DNA from: Clostridia bacterium
GTDB taxonomy: Bacteria > Bacillota > Clostridia > Oscillospirales > Acutalibacteraceae
NCBI GenBank assembly: GCA_017416345.1
Contig: JAFQCR010000036.1
Span: forward strand, 1 to 46,894
DNA: 46,894 nt
Reading direction: 5' to 3'
In this document: positions 16,459-24,719 of the stretch, in pieces
Layout: every line of letters starts with the position of its first letter
Numbering within the stretch: the stretch's first letter is position 1
The notes under the pieces: generated by a model
Told to the model about the DNA's origin: nothing
Seen by the model: only the letters and a program-made list of their open reading frames with translations
Databases searched by the model: none
Program-made: the position numbers and the translations under genes

Positions 16459-16790
16459 AAAAGAACCCCACATTCCCTTAGGGAGTTGCGGTTAGGGATA
16501 ATTCGCCCAAAACAGTGCCTTTTTGCGGTCTAATGCGTCAAAAGCCCACGGTACGCGTCAGCGTTACCGTGGGCTTTTTCCTTTTATACCAACAAAAATT
16601 CATTTGTTTTGGGTGCTATGCAGTTTTGTAGGATGAAATTTGAAGTAGCTGCGAAGTTGAAAAATGCAGTAATACTGCCGTATTTCAAGGCTTTTCAACA
16701 AGCGGCTTCTCAAATTTCACCGAAAAACCGATTTCTCCCTAATCGCAACTCCCTTTTGAACGGGAGTGTGGGGTCTTGCTTTGGCTGTTA
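16459..16790. repeat. Terminator hairpin split by a MITE
   Basis: AAGAACCCCACATTCCC before the MITE and GGGAGTGTGGGGTCTT after it are complementary apart from one or two positions, so the terminator of the TIR-TPR gene has been opened at its loop by the 275-bp element. It probably still folds as a long-looped hairpin. Confidence 0.65.
16480..16754. mobile_element. 275-bp MITE, copy 2
   Basis: Same ends and length as copy 1 (4205-4479). Left end AGGGAGTTGCGGTTAGGGA has one change in the inverted repeat; right end TCCCTAATCGCAACTCCCT. About eight mismatches in 275 positions by eye, so roughly 97% identity and recent movement. There is no coding capacity beyond a shared short open frame. Confidence 0.87.
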
Positions 16791-17261
16791 AGGATAATCA
16801 AAGCCGCCGCCGTTTACGTTACAGCGCCGTAGACGCTTGATGCCTTTTATAAGGCCTTTAAAAGCGCCGTGCTTTTGGATGGAGATTATCATATACTGCG
16901 AGCAGGACGGCTCAAAACGGCATTTGTTACGCACCGTCGACGGTGCGTAACGCTGATATATCAACACCAGAGCCACCATCCACGACCGTGCACGCAGGAG
17001 GATGTAGATGAGCAACAAGGCACATACCGCAAGCACCGACAAAAGCACATTTAATTTAAAATAGACTGCAACAAAAATCAATGCCGCGGCAAATAACAGC
17101 GGCAAAGAAAGGTTAAGTATTATCGAAAACCAATTGATGTGCGGCCGAATCAGCTTGCGAACATAGTTCACGCTGCGCGGGTCGGACTCATCGCCCTGCA
17201 TCTGCCGTTTTAAGGCTTCGATGTCGGGCTCACCCTCGGCCGAGAAAATAAATTCCTTCAA
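16788..17261 (-). CDS. yidD: YidD-like membrane protein insertion factor with N-terminal membrane extension
   Basis: 157 aa. Residues about 97-157 match YidD closely: LIYQRYAPS, CRFEPSCSQYMIISIQKHGA, KGLIKGIKRLRRCN and GGGFDYP. YidD assists YidC/Sec-dependent membrane protein insertion. Most YidD proteins are 70-110 aa; here ~95 extra N-terminal residues contain two hydrophobic segments (LNLSLPLLFAAALIFVAVYF and VLLSVLAVCALLLIYILL). The start is TTG 17261 behind AGGAGG. It is not next to rnpA/rpmH but downstream of a DUF4177-like gene in an apparent two-gene operon. Confidence 0.85.
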   Translation of the reverse strand: MKEFIFSAEGEPDIEALKRQMQGDESDPRSVNYVRKLIRPHINWFSIILNLSLPLLFAAALIFVAVYFKLNVLLSVLAVCALLLIYILLRARSWMVALVLIYQRYAPSTVRNKCRFEPSCSQYMIISIQKHGAFKGLIKGIKRLRRCNVNGGGFDYP

Positions 17262-17314
17262 AATGTCCTCCTAAGAACAGCGGCGTTCACACACACGCCG
17301 AAAGCAAAGGGCTA

Positions 17315-17536
17315 TTAGGCCTCTCTGCAGAAAATGAGCATGTAGTAGTTAACAGGAGTGGGCTGCTGGAAGCAACCGGGCTTCTCGGTAACTGTTACAA
17401 CCTCCATGGAGTGATACTCCCAACCCTGAGCTGCCTCACGGTTGATGATGTTTGCGAAAAGGTCAAATGCTGCCTGGGTGTTTCCCTTGGAAACGCTTAT
17501 GTCCATAGGACCGGGAACTGCTTTGTACTGTTTCAT
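17315..17536 (-). CDS. DUF4177-like small protein
   Basis: 73 aa. MKQYKAVPGPMDISVSKGN and the GWEYHSMEVVTV segment fit the short DUF4177 family (function unknown), which typically has a YKVV-like start and a GWExxS/V motif. Start behind GGGGAGG. The promoter is clear (17612-17640). It is upstream of yidD-like on the same strand, 53 bp apart, with a small hairpin (CGGCGT/ACGCCG, 17280-17299) in between that may tune downstream expression. Confidence 0.75.
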   Translation of the reverse strand: MKQYKAVPGPMDISVSKGNTQAAFDLFANIINREAAQGWEYHSMEVVTVTEKPGCFQQPTPVNYYMLIFCREA

Positions 17537-17611
17537 AATAAAATCCTCCCCAAATTTAAATTGCGTATGTGTGAATCCGCTATGCTTTAACTTAATAAAG
17601 TTTACATTTTC

Positions 17612-17640
17612 AGTATATAATATTCGACAAAATATGTCAA
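17612..17640 (-). promoter_or_regulatory. Sigma-A-type promoter for the DUF4177-yidD operon
   Basis: On the minus strand: TTGACA (17635-17640), 17-nt spacer, TATACT (17612-17617). It is among the best -35/-10 pairs in the window. Confidence 0.7.
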
Positions 17641-17683
17641 TGTTAAATATTTAATTTTCTTAACAATTTTTTGTTTTTTCAAG

Positions 17684-17718
17684 CCCCCTTGAAACCGAGG
17701 CGGCAGAAGGTGTATAAT
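17684..17718 (+). promoter_or_regulatory. CCCCCTT-N22-TATAAT promoter for the transglutaminase lipoprotein
   Basis: CCCCCTT (17684-17690), exactly 22 nt, TATAAT (17713-17718), 28 bp before the ATG. It can also be read as TTGAAA-N18-TATAAT preceded by a C5 tract. Confidence 0.6.
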
Positions 17719-17746
17719 GATAACATCAAAGAAAGGGAGAGAACGA

Positions 17747-19168
17747 ATGAAAAGATTTCTTTCGGTCATATTAGCAGTTGCGGCGGTGCTTCAGCTTGCT
17801 GCCTGCGGCGGCCTTGGAGGGAACGATACCGCCAAGGTAGATACCATCGGTAATACCTCGCAAAGCGAGACCGATCTGAGCTCCGATACAAGCTCCGACA
17901 ACGCTTCCGACTCCGACAGCTCGGTGTTTGACGGAGTGAGCAGCTACGAGGATCTGCTTGACCGTATTGATGACAATTACGATATCGAGGAGACCGAGGA
18001 CGAGGACGGCGGTATAAACATTGAGATCAAGGTCCCCGATCCCGATGATGACGACGACAACGGCCCTGCAATACCCGATATTGACACGGTTCGTCCCGAT
18101 CCCAAGCCGCAGCCTCAACCCGAGCCGGAACCTGAACCTGAACCTGAACCCGAACCCGAGCCGGAACCGGAGCCGGAGCCTCAACCTAAACCGGAGCCCG
18201 AGCCGCAGCCTGAACCCGAACCCGAACCGCAGCCCGAACCGGAACCCGAACCCGAACCCCAGCCTCAACCTCAACCTCAACCCAAGCCCGAGGTCAAGCC
18301 GACCTATACCTACACAACTGGTCAGAGGCACACCGAGGTGGCTTTAGAGGACTACTACCTTTACGGTCTGCTCAACGACACTCAAAAGGGCTGGTACCGC
18401 ACCATCCATGAGGCGGTCGAAAACCTTGAGGGCAGCGCAGAATTTGACGGCAGGATGTCGGAAAACCGCAATTACTATATCTTCTTTATCTATATGTTCG
18501 ACCATCCCGAGCATTTTTATCTCGGCAACACGTTAACGCTGTACAGCCACGGTAACGGTACGAGCGAGATAAAGATCTGCTACTCCGACGGCGAGACCTC
18601 CTCTAAAGGTGAGCTCACGCCCGAGCTTCATGAGAGAATTATTGAGCAAAAGGCCGAGTTTGAGTCCGAGGTCAACCGTATTATCAGCACCATCCCTGCC
18701 GATGCACCCGACGTATGGAAGGAGCGCCTCATCTATCAGCGCATCCTGCTTGACAGCCATTATAACCTCGGTGCTCAATGGAACGGTGTGTGCGAGCCTA
18801 ACTGGAACGCCTACGGTATCATCGTCAACAAGTACGGTGTGTGCGAAGCCTATTCCGAAGCCTTCCAGCTTCTGTGCCTGAAGGTGGGCATCAATTCCAC
18901 CTCGGTCGTGGGCACCGCAGGCGGCGGGCACAAGTGGAACGCCGTGCAGCTTGACGGCGAATGGTACATCTGCGACATCACCTTCGACGATCCCATCGGC
19001 GGCGGTGAAAACGATGCCTACTTCTACTATTTCAACCGCACAACGGCCGAAATGGAGGAGATGCACCACTCCACCGAGGGCAGCGATTACCCCGGCCCCA
19101 AGGCTACCGCCACCAAGTATTCGTTTGAAAACTCCTTCGGCGACGAAAGCCGTTACAAATTCGGTTAA
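17747..19168 (+). CDS. Lipoprotein with Pro-Glu stalk and transglutaminase-like domain
   Basis: 473 aa from ATG 17747 (GGGAGAG upstream). The signal peptide [20 protein letters not shown] ends in a lipobox (LAAC). Then comes an acidic Ser/Asp linker, a PEPEPEPQP-type stalk (about residues 115-185), and a C-terminal transglutaminase-like domain with the triad Cys ([11 protein letters not shown]), His (GGGHKWNAV) and Asp (CDITFDDP). It is anchored outside the membrane and the stalk could span the wall. Such domains act as peptidases or crosslinkers on cell-wall or secreted proteins; the substrate is unknown. It shares a promoter type with the TIR-TPR gene. Confidence 0.88.
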   Translation: MKRFLSVILAVAAVLQLAACGGLGGNDTAKVDTIGNTSQSETDLSSDTSSDNASDSDSSVFDGVSSYEDLLDRIDDNYDIEETEDEDGGINIEIKVPDPDDDDDNGPAIPDIDTVRPDPKPQPQPEPEPEPEPEPEPEPEPEPEPQPKPEPEPQPEPEPEPQPEPEPEPEPQPQPQPQPKPEVKPTYTYTTGQRHTEVALEDYYLYGLLNDTQKGWYRTIHEAVENLEGSAEFDGRMSENRNYYIFFIYMFDHPEHFYLGNTLTLYSHGNGTSEIKICYSDGETSSKGELTPELHERIIEQKAEFESEVNRIISTIPADAPDVWKERLIYQRILLDSHYNLGAQWNGVCEPNWNAYGIIVNKYGVCEAYSEAFQLLCLKVGINSTSVVGTAGGGHKWNAVQLDGEWYICDITFDDPIGGGENDAYFYYFNRTTAEMEEMHHSTEGSDYPGPKATATKYSFENSFGDESRYKFG

Positions 19169-19178
19169 AATTTAAGCG

Positions 19179-19208
19179 TGAGCGCTCCGAAAGGAGCGCT
19201 CATTTTTT
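19179..19208 (+). terminator. Terminator after the transglutaminase lipoprotein
   Basis: TGAGCGCTCC-GAAA-GGAGCGCTCA followed by TTTTTT. Confidence 0.92.
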
Positions 19209-19334
19209 GCCTAAAGTCGTTAATTTACATTCTTTTTACGGTTTGTTACATTGCAGTTTGCCGTCGGCGAAGGTATAATATGGCAGTACACAAGATCTGC
19301 GTGAAAAAGTGACGTTGAATCGTTGATATTCCTG

Positions 19335-19363
19335 TTGACTTTCGTGGGATGTAATGGTATACT
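19335..19363 (+). promoter_or_regulatory. Promoter for the GH16 lipoprotein
   Basis: TTGACT (19335-19340), 17-nt spacer, TATACT (19358-19363), 36 bp before the ATG. A second candidate, TTGCAG-N17-TATAAT, lies at 19251-19279. Confidence 0.6.
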
Positions 19364-19399
19364 ATAACCGTTGTATAAAATATTTAAGGAGAGAAACCA

Positions 19400-21232
19400 A
19401 TGAAAAGATTTTTATCGCTTATTTTGGTAGTTTTTCTGGCTGTCGGTCTGCTTGCCGCTTGCGGCAAAGACAGCTCTGACAGCGGATCGACCGGCTCCAA
19501 CGCCTCTAACGGTTCGACCGACGCACCGCAGGGTGATGACAGCATTTTTTCGACCGAGGACGTAAAGTACGCCGACGCCAACAACGAATCGGTCTACCGT
19601 GTAGTCCGCCCCGAGTTTGATTCTGAATCTTTGGCATGGGGCGAAACCACAATTGAAACAAAATGTGCCACATATGTTTTCAAAGAGATCAGAAGCAAGG
19701 TGGGTGTAAATATCCGTAACGAGACCGACGTTAAAGACGGTACCGACATTTACGAGATACTTATCGGTGACACCAACCGCCCCGAGACCCAAAAGGTCAA
19801 GCAGTATCTCTTTGCCACCACCGGCGGCCACACCACCGACTATATAATCGGCTCCGTTGGCAAAAAAATCGTTATTTATTCTTCGGGTGAGGAGACCTTG
19901 ATGAAGGCTTGTGAGTACTTCATTGAGAACTTCGCCAAAAAAGAGGGCGTCAAAGGCGGTATCAAGTATGTTTACGAGCCTGCTGATACCCAAAACGATG
20001 TTTATATCAATAACGTATCGCTTGCCAACTATAAGATCATCCGCAAGCACTACAATGAGTCTTATATGACCCAGGCGCAGATCGATAACCTTATCAAGAC
20101 CGCTCTCGATACCTATGCTTATGCCATTGATTATTATGAGGACGAGTATGAGGCCGAAAGCGATTACGAGATAATCGTCGGCAACGCAAAGCGTCCCGGT
20201 GTTACCGCTATTGCCAATGCTGACGAGTATAAGATAACCGTCAGCGGCAAGAAGGTATACATAAACGGCGGCTCGGTGCAGGCTACCGCTATAGCCGTTT
20301 CGGAGTTTTTGAAGCTGATGGCCAAGGGCAAGCTGACCGATGCCGACAGCGTTGACGGCAACTACAGCGCCACCGTTGAAAAGTATGGCAAGTCGAAGTA
20401 TTACACCCGTGTGTGGGGCGACGATTTTGACGGCACCGAGGTCGACCTTACAAAATGGGTACACGTTGGCGAAAATGCATACTCGAGCGGCGGCTTTAAT
20501 GGCCGAACCGCTGTCCGCTCCAAGGATCCCGGCCGTGTGTTCGTGTCCGACGGAAAGTTCAACATCCTTGCGGGCTATGACGATGATTATTACTACGGCG
20601 GTATGCTTATGACCGACCGCACTATGCTTTATAAGTACGGCTATCTTGAGATGAGTGCGCTTCTGCCCGATGCACCCGGTCTTTGGACCTCGCTGTGGCT
20701 CGACTCACGCTGGCACGCACAGAACGGCAAGCAGCCCGAGGTCGGCGTTTACTACGACTTTGAGATAGATATCAACGAGTGCTTCGGTAACGCTTCGGCC
20801 GTTGCAGCCAACTGCCACAAGTGGCCTACCGCCCTCGGAGAGCAGGATGGCTACGAGCATACCTCGCTTGACCATCCCGAATACAAGCAAAAGAGGCGCA
20901 CCTTTATCGACGAAGGCGTAAACTTTGGCGACGGACTGCACACCTTCGGACTTTTGTGGGACGAGACCCAGATGACCTTCACCTGCGACGGTGAGCCCTA
21001 CTTCTCGTATGCCATCAACACCACTATTGAGGATCTTGACGGCTTCCACGCTCTGTGCTACATCCGCTTGAGTGCCGCCATCGGCTTTGCAGGCAACCCC
21101 ATGGGCGAGATCATCCCCGATGACGACCCCAGATGGCAGACCAGAAACGCCATGGTCGTTGATTATGTCCATCTCTATCAGCTTCAGGACGGCAAACAGA
21201 TCACCGTCACCGGCGACGATATTTTCAAATAA
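19400..21232 (+). CDS. Lipoprotein with C-terminal GH16 (beta-glucanase-like) domain
   Basis: 610 aa. Lipoprotein signal MKRFLSLILVVFLAVGLLAAC with lipobox LAAC, then a Ser/Gly linker. Residues about 50-320 form an unrecognised repeated alpha/beta region; two similar halves each carry a YEILIGDT/YEIIVGNA motif. Residues about 335-600 are a GH16-type fold: WGDDFDG start, LWTSLWLDSRW, and the catalytic signature EIDINE with both glutamates. GH16 enzymes cut beta-1,3/1,4-glucans, laminarin and related polymers; the substrate cannot be assigned. Start behind AAGGAGAG. Confidence 0.88.
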   Translation: MKRFLSLILVVFLAVGLLAACGKDSSDSGSTGSNASNGSTDAPQGDDSIFSTEDVKYADANNESVYRVVRPEFDSESLAWGETTIETKCATYVFKEIRSKVGVNIRNETDVKDGTDIYEILIGDTNRPETQKVKQYLFATTGGHTTDYIIGSVGKKIVIYSSGEETLMKACEYFIENFAKKEGVKGGIKYVYEPADTQNDVYINNVSLANYKIIRKHYNESYMTQAQIDNLIKTALDTYAYAIDYYEDEYEAESDYEIIVGNAKRPGVTAIANADEYKITVSGKKVYINGGSVQATAIAVSEFLKLMAKGKLTDADSVDGNYSATVEKYGKSKYYTRVWGDDFDGTEVDLTKWVHVGENAYSSGGFNGRTAVRSKDPGRVFVSDGKFNILAGYDDDYYYGGMLMTDRTMLYKYGYLEMSALLPDAPGLWTSLWLDSRWHAQNGKQPEVGVYYDFEIDINECFGNASAVAANCHKWPTALGEQDGYEHTSLDHPEYKQKRRTFIDEGVNFGDGLHTFGLLWDETQMTFTCDGEPYFSYAINTTIEDLDGFHALCYIRLSAAIGFAGNPMGEIIPDDDPRWQTRNAMVVDYVHLYQLQDGKQITVTGDDIFK

Positions 21233-21245
21233 TTCGGTAAACCTT

Positions 21246-21276
21246 AAAGCGCTCTTCATAGAAAGAGCGCTTTTTT
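21246..21276 (+). terminator. Terminator after the GH16 gene
   Basis: AAAGCGCTCTT-CATAG-AAAGAGCGCTTTTTT. Confidence 0.9.
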
Positions 21277-21298
21277 GTTGGATTTTGTCTTTTCGGGG

Positions 21299-21328
21299 TT
21301 TACATTCGGTAGCATTGTATGGTAGAAT
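21299..21328 (+). promoter_or_regulatory. Promoter for the 21397-22948 gene pair
   Basis: TTTACA (21299-21304), 18-nt spacer, TAGAAT (21323-21328). Confidence 0.4.
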
Positions 21329-21396
21329 GTATGCAATGCATTTTTGCAAAAAAGCCTTATTACAAATGAAAATTGAACCAAAAGGGGATAAAACAA

Positions 21397-22287
21397 ATGG
21401 CTAAAAGTATGCTTTCTTTTTGTGCGCCGTTCCCGGCGCTCACAGCCAACCGACTTTGGACGGAGTATTATTCGGCGCAGCATTTTGTTATCGGCCGTGT
21501 TGCCGATTGGTCGCTGATGGCGGTCTCGACAAGCTGTATTGAGGTAAACGGTGTAAGAGGCTACGCCGCCTGGCATATCGACAGGGAATTTGCCGAAAAG
21601 ATCATCAACAATAATCTGTCGTTTCTCACCACCTTGATCAGCAATACCAACAAGGACGATGCCGATCTGTTCATCCGTGCTGACGGCGGTGTTGAGGATC
21701 TCACAAAGCTCCGTGACGAGGTTCAGAGCGGCCAAAAGGAGAGCTTTATCGACCCCGAGCTTGAGGAAATGCTCAAGACCTATCTCGACCCCCAAAAAAT
21801 GAAGGCCAACCGCAAGCACAACAAGGCGATCCATAAGTCGTTCCCCACGGTCAAGCAGCCGTGGTATGTCGAGATATTCAAGGGTCCGTTGAGAAGGATA
21901 CTTTGGGGCCTTGTAGTGCTGGCGGTCAGCGGTGTTTTCCCGCCGCTTATGGCTTTGGGCGGATTATTGTGCATACCGTTTTTCTTCTGGGGCGAGTATT
22001 CCTCGGATGAATGGACCGAGACTTCAAAGACTGCTTCGTGTGATAAGTGCGGGGTTGAGGGTAAGATCAAGCTGGTCAAGCTGACCAACCGTATGTACAT
22101 CCCGTTTTTAAGAAGGATAACCTCGATCCCTTATATGAAAAAGTATTATTACGTTTGTGACGGTTGCCTCCAAAAGCATTTGGGCGAGGAAAACTTTTCG
22201 CAGATCCTGGCCATGGCCAAGACCGATATGGCCACCGTTAAGGAGATCACCAAAAAAGAGTATGAAGAACTGCTCAAAAACCAATAA
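21397..22287 (+). CDS. Unrecognised membrane protein with zinc-ribbon-like cysteine pairs
   Basis: 296 aa from ATG 21397 (AAAAGGGG upstream; the frame's earlier ATG at 21373 overlaps that site). Not recognised. The N-terminal ~150 residues are soluble, with the word AAWHIDREFAEKIINNN. A hydrophobic hairpin follows (ILWGLVVLAVSGVFPPLM, LGGLLCIPFFFW). The C-terminal part has CDKCG and, ~50 residues on, CDGC, a likely four-cysteine zinc site. The next gene overlaps the 3' end by 26 bp, so the two are probably co-translated. Confidence 0.75.
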   Translation: MAKSMLSFCAPFPALTANRLWTEYYSAQHFVIGRVADWSLMAVSTSCIEVNGVRGYAAWHIDREFAEKIINNNLSFLTTLISNTNKDDADLFIRADGGVEDLTKLRDEVQSGQKESFIDPELEEMLKTYLDPQKMKANRKHNKAIHKSFPTVKQPWYVEIFKGPLRRILWGLVVLAVSGVFPPLMALGGLLCIPFFFWGEYSSDEWTETSKTASCDKCGVEGKIKLVKLTNRMYIPFLRRITSIPYMKKYYYVCDGCLQKHLGEENFSQILAMAKTDMATVKEITKKEYEELLKNQ

Positions 22288-22948
22288 ACGCACTGCTGAC
22301 CGTGTAGCATCCGTGATGTACACGGTTGCGCTTTTTGTGCTGATATTAACGGTTTCGGTGGCTTTGCCGATATATTTCCGCCCGTTTTATTACCTGCATG
22401 TCGATGCGTTGGAGCTCGACTTTTCGAGCGGCTACTCCAAAGCCGAGGTTTTCACGGCCTACAACGGCCTTATGGACTATCTCACGATGCCGTGGGAGGA
22501 ATTTTCGGTCGGCAAGATGGCATTTTCGGCCGAGGGGCAAGCGCATTTTGCCGATTGCAGAGTGCTGATTGTTATAAATTCTATCCTGCTGACCGTCGCG
22601 GCGGTCGGTGCGGCCGTTTTGAAGGTGTTAAGCAAAAAGGGCAGGGTCAAATTGTTAGGATTCGGCAGGTTTCCCTGTGGATTCTGGGCAGGTGCGGCGG
22701 CTTTGGCTGCGGTGCTGATCGTGGGGACGGCGGTCGCAATCGATTTTGACGCCGCCTTTGAGTTTTTCCACAAGTCTTTCTTCACAAACCAAAACTGGGT
22801 GTTCGACTGGCGCACCGATGAGGTCATACTCATTCTCCCGTGGCGGTTTTTCCGCAACTGCGCCGTGCTCATACTGTCCTCAATAACCCTGCTGTCGACC
22901 GTCGCCGTCACACTCGGCGTGATAAAAAGGAAAAGATCCAAGCTGTAA
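22262..22948 (+). CDS. TIGR01906/DUF1461-type integral membrane protein
   Basis: 228 aa. Residue pattern and topology fit the TIGR01906 (DUF1461) family: N-terminal TM, extracytoplasmic YNGLMDYL, HFADCRVLI, further TMs, and the C-terminal FFTNQNWVFDWRTDEVILIL then PWRFF block. The function of this family is not established. ATG 22262 overlaps the end of the previous gene; an alternative is ATG 22317, inside the signal-like segment. Transcription ends at the strong hairpin just after. Confidence 0.78.
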   Translation: MKNCSKTNKRTADRVASVMYTVALFVLILTVSVALPIYFRPFYYLHVDALELDFSSGYSKAEVFTAYNGLMDYLTMPWEEFSVGKMAFSAEGQAHFADCRVLIVINSILLTVAAVGAAVLKVLSKKGRVKLLGFGRFPCGFWAGAAALAAVLIVGTAVAIDFDAAFEFFHKSFFTNQNWVFDWRTDEVILILPWRFFRNCAVLILSSITLLSTVAVTLGVIKRKRSKL

Positions 22949-22977
22949 GTAATTACAGCTTGGATCTTTTTTTGCTT
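22931..22977. terminator. Bidirectional terminator
   Basis: A 17-bp perfect stem (AAAAGATCCAAGCTGTA with TACAGCTTGGATCTTTT) and a T7 tail. It overlaps the 3' ends of the two convergent membrane-protein genes. Confidence 0.92.
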
Positions 22978-23906
22978 TTTTCGATATTCTTTTCCCACAT
23001 ATCGGCATTGTCGATATAAATTTCAAAAAGTTGGGAATAGGTAGGTATTCTGTAAAAATGCCCTCGGCGGGAGGGGACGGGAGGACCAACCACGCCAAGA
23101 AACACCCCAAGCACCGAAACCGTTACCCAATTCGGGAAATAGCACAGCACAAGCATTATTATGAAAGAAGACGAATAATAGCCGCCGAGTATGATGTAGG
23201 ACAGCCATTTGTGCGGCAAGATCCTTCGCCAAAAGCGGTAAGGTATTGCCAATGCGTTGAACAAAGTGAACAAAGGAACGGATATCAGCGCCGAAACGGC
23301 GGCAATTGCAATAAATGCAATGAACTGCTCTGTCGAAGCGCCGGGGGAGTTTATCAACAGTATCACATAAAACGGGCACAGCAAAATGATTGCCGCAAAT
23401 ATAACCACGTCAAAAACCAAGGTTGCCACGCCCCTGATCTTTGCATCAAGCTCTTTGCAGTATTTCTTGGCGATGGATATTATGCAAAGAGGCGCTTTAT
23501 CAAGAACGATATGCTTTCCGCCTTTGGTGTAGATGATGGCTCGGAAGCCTTTTTTACTGTCGGTCTTAAACCGTTGCTTTGAATCCAGGGCGTATTCGAT
23601 TTTTTCAACCGTTTCCCAACGCACCATACCTTTTGGATAGTGAATGCCGTCTTTTGCAAGCACGCAGATGATACGCCCAAAGCAATATACGTTGAGAACT
23701 TTAAGAACCATAAACGGCAATGCAAAGCAAAAGCCGACCCAAACGCCGACCGCGAGATCCGACAAATAGTCAGAAGTTATGTGACCCTTGTTGAACAGCG
23801 AGTTGGCAAAAATAGAATAAACAACCAAAAATACTGTTGCAAACAGAGCTATAAGAGGAATATTGAAATACTGACGGCGAAGCTTCTTCCCGTTGATGCT
23901 TTTCAA
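22953..23906 (-). CDS. Unrecognised multi-pass membrane protein
   Basis: 317 aa from TTG 23906, chosen for AAGGAGG seven bases upstream; the frame extends to 23978 without a site. About six hydrophobic segments: two near residues 15-75, a soluble loop (about 80-140, with KGMVRWETVEKIEYALDSK and YTKGGKHIVLDKAP, which could be a small PH-like domain), then four more at about 160-285. No family recognised. It ends in a basic tail within the shared terminator. Confidence 0.72.
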   Translation of the reverse strand: MKSINGKKLRRQYFNIPLIALFATVFLVVYSIFANSLFNKGHITSDYLSDLAVGVWVGFCFALPFMVLKVLNVYCFGRIICVLAKDGIHYPKGMVRWETVEKIEYALDSKQRFKTDSKKGFRAIIYTKGGKHIVLDKAPLCIISIAKKYCKELDAKIRGVATLVFDVVIFAAIILLCPFYVILLINSPGASTEQFIAFIAIAAVSALISVPLFTLFNALAIPYRFWRRILPHKWLSYIILGGYYSSSFIIMLVLCYFPNWVTVSVLGVFLGVVGPPVPSRRGHFYRIPTYSQLFEIYIDNADMWEKNIEKSKKRSKL

Positions 23907-24005
23907 AGAGTTTCCCTCCTTGCGGTGTGATGGCTTAAATGTGATAAAAGGTGTCTGAACACAGGTGAAAACGAACAAAAGGTGTCTGTTCTCCTACCGA
24001 AGACT

Positions 24006-24323
24006 TTATGAATAAATTTTTTCCAAAAAACTCCATATAGTAAATAATACAAGCGTTATGATTATGTGAACAATGGGCAAAAAGCTTATAAGACTTAATT
24101 TTTTCTTATGAAATGTATTTATGGTTGAAGCGATATATGTTATGGGGTACGTTCCTGCTAATAACATAGAAAACACAGCAGCAAAAGCGAGCAGAAAAGA
24201 TTGCTCTGAAAGCATTCCGATATTTGCGAGAGATATTATAGACCCAAGAATTGTAATCAGAGAAATTGGAACGGGCAACGCCTGTATGACAGTAACTGTC
24301 CAAATCAAAACTTTGTTTTTCAT
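24006..24323 (-). CDS. Small three-TM membrane protein
   Basis: 105 aa with three hydrophobic segments (VLIWTVTVIQALPVPISLIT, LLAFAAVFSMLLAGTYPITY, LISFLPIVHIIITLVLFTI). Not recognised. Its ATG overlaps the TGA of the four-helix-bundle gene (ATGA), so the two are translationally coupled. It is AT-rich like the rest of the 24-30.7 kb region. Confidence 0.65.
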   Translation of the reverse strand: MKNKVLIWTVTVIQALPVPISLITILGSIISLANIGMLSEQSFLLAFAAVFSMLLAGTYPITYIASTINTFHKKKLSLISFLPIVHIIITLVLFTIWSFLEKIYS

Positions 24324-24673
24324 TTTGTGTTCTCCATTGCGGTTTTGCAAGAAGCAATTAACATTACGTGTAAAGAAGTACATTTGGATGATAATGCTTT
24401 GAAAGTTTGCTCATCAATATACTTTGTTCGGTATAACAATCCAAGCCAATATCCCGTTTCACTTGCTTCTTTGAGAGCAATTTCAAATTTAGATATAAAA
24501 TCCTTTGTATCTTGTGCATATTGTGCTTCGTGAATATTGGCACCGATGCTTGTACCACTTCTGCAGATTTGGTTGGATATAATCGTTTCGTGATTCGCTT
24601 TCAGATATTTAACGAGGTTTATAATGTCAACCGAAAAGTCCATCGAAAGTTCGACGAGTTTGTTTTCTTTCAT
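24320..24673 (-). CDS. Four-helix-bundle protein (S23/TIGR02436 family)
   Basis: 117 aa. The typical pattern is present: VELSMDFSVDIINLVKYL, then ICRSGTSIGANIHEAQ and FISKFEIALKEASETGYWL. Related genes occur in 23S rRNA intervening sequences and, as here, as stand-alone genes in variable regions, including diversity-generating retroelements; no reverse transcriptase is present in this window. Function unknown. Start behind AAGGAGGTG. Confidence 0.88.
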   Translation of the reverse strand: MKENKLVELSMDFSVDIINLVKYLKANHETIISNQICRSGTSIGANIHEAQYAQDTKDFISKFEIALKEASETGYWLGLLYRTKYIDEQTFKALSSKCTSLHVMLIASCKTAMENTK

Positions 24674-24719
24674 AATTGCACCTCCTTCTCCGTTATTATA
24701 TCACAAATCGCTTGTTTGT

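Noticed and set aside
17771-18331. Minus-strand frame opposite the Pro-Glu stalk
   Set aside because: Low-complexity Leu/Arg/Gly product of the reversed PE repeat.
24006-24673. Toxin-antitoxin pair (small TM protein plus four-helix-bundle protein)
   Set aside because: The ATGA overlap fits a coupled pair, but neither protein matches a known toxin or antitoxin family.
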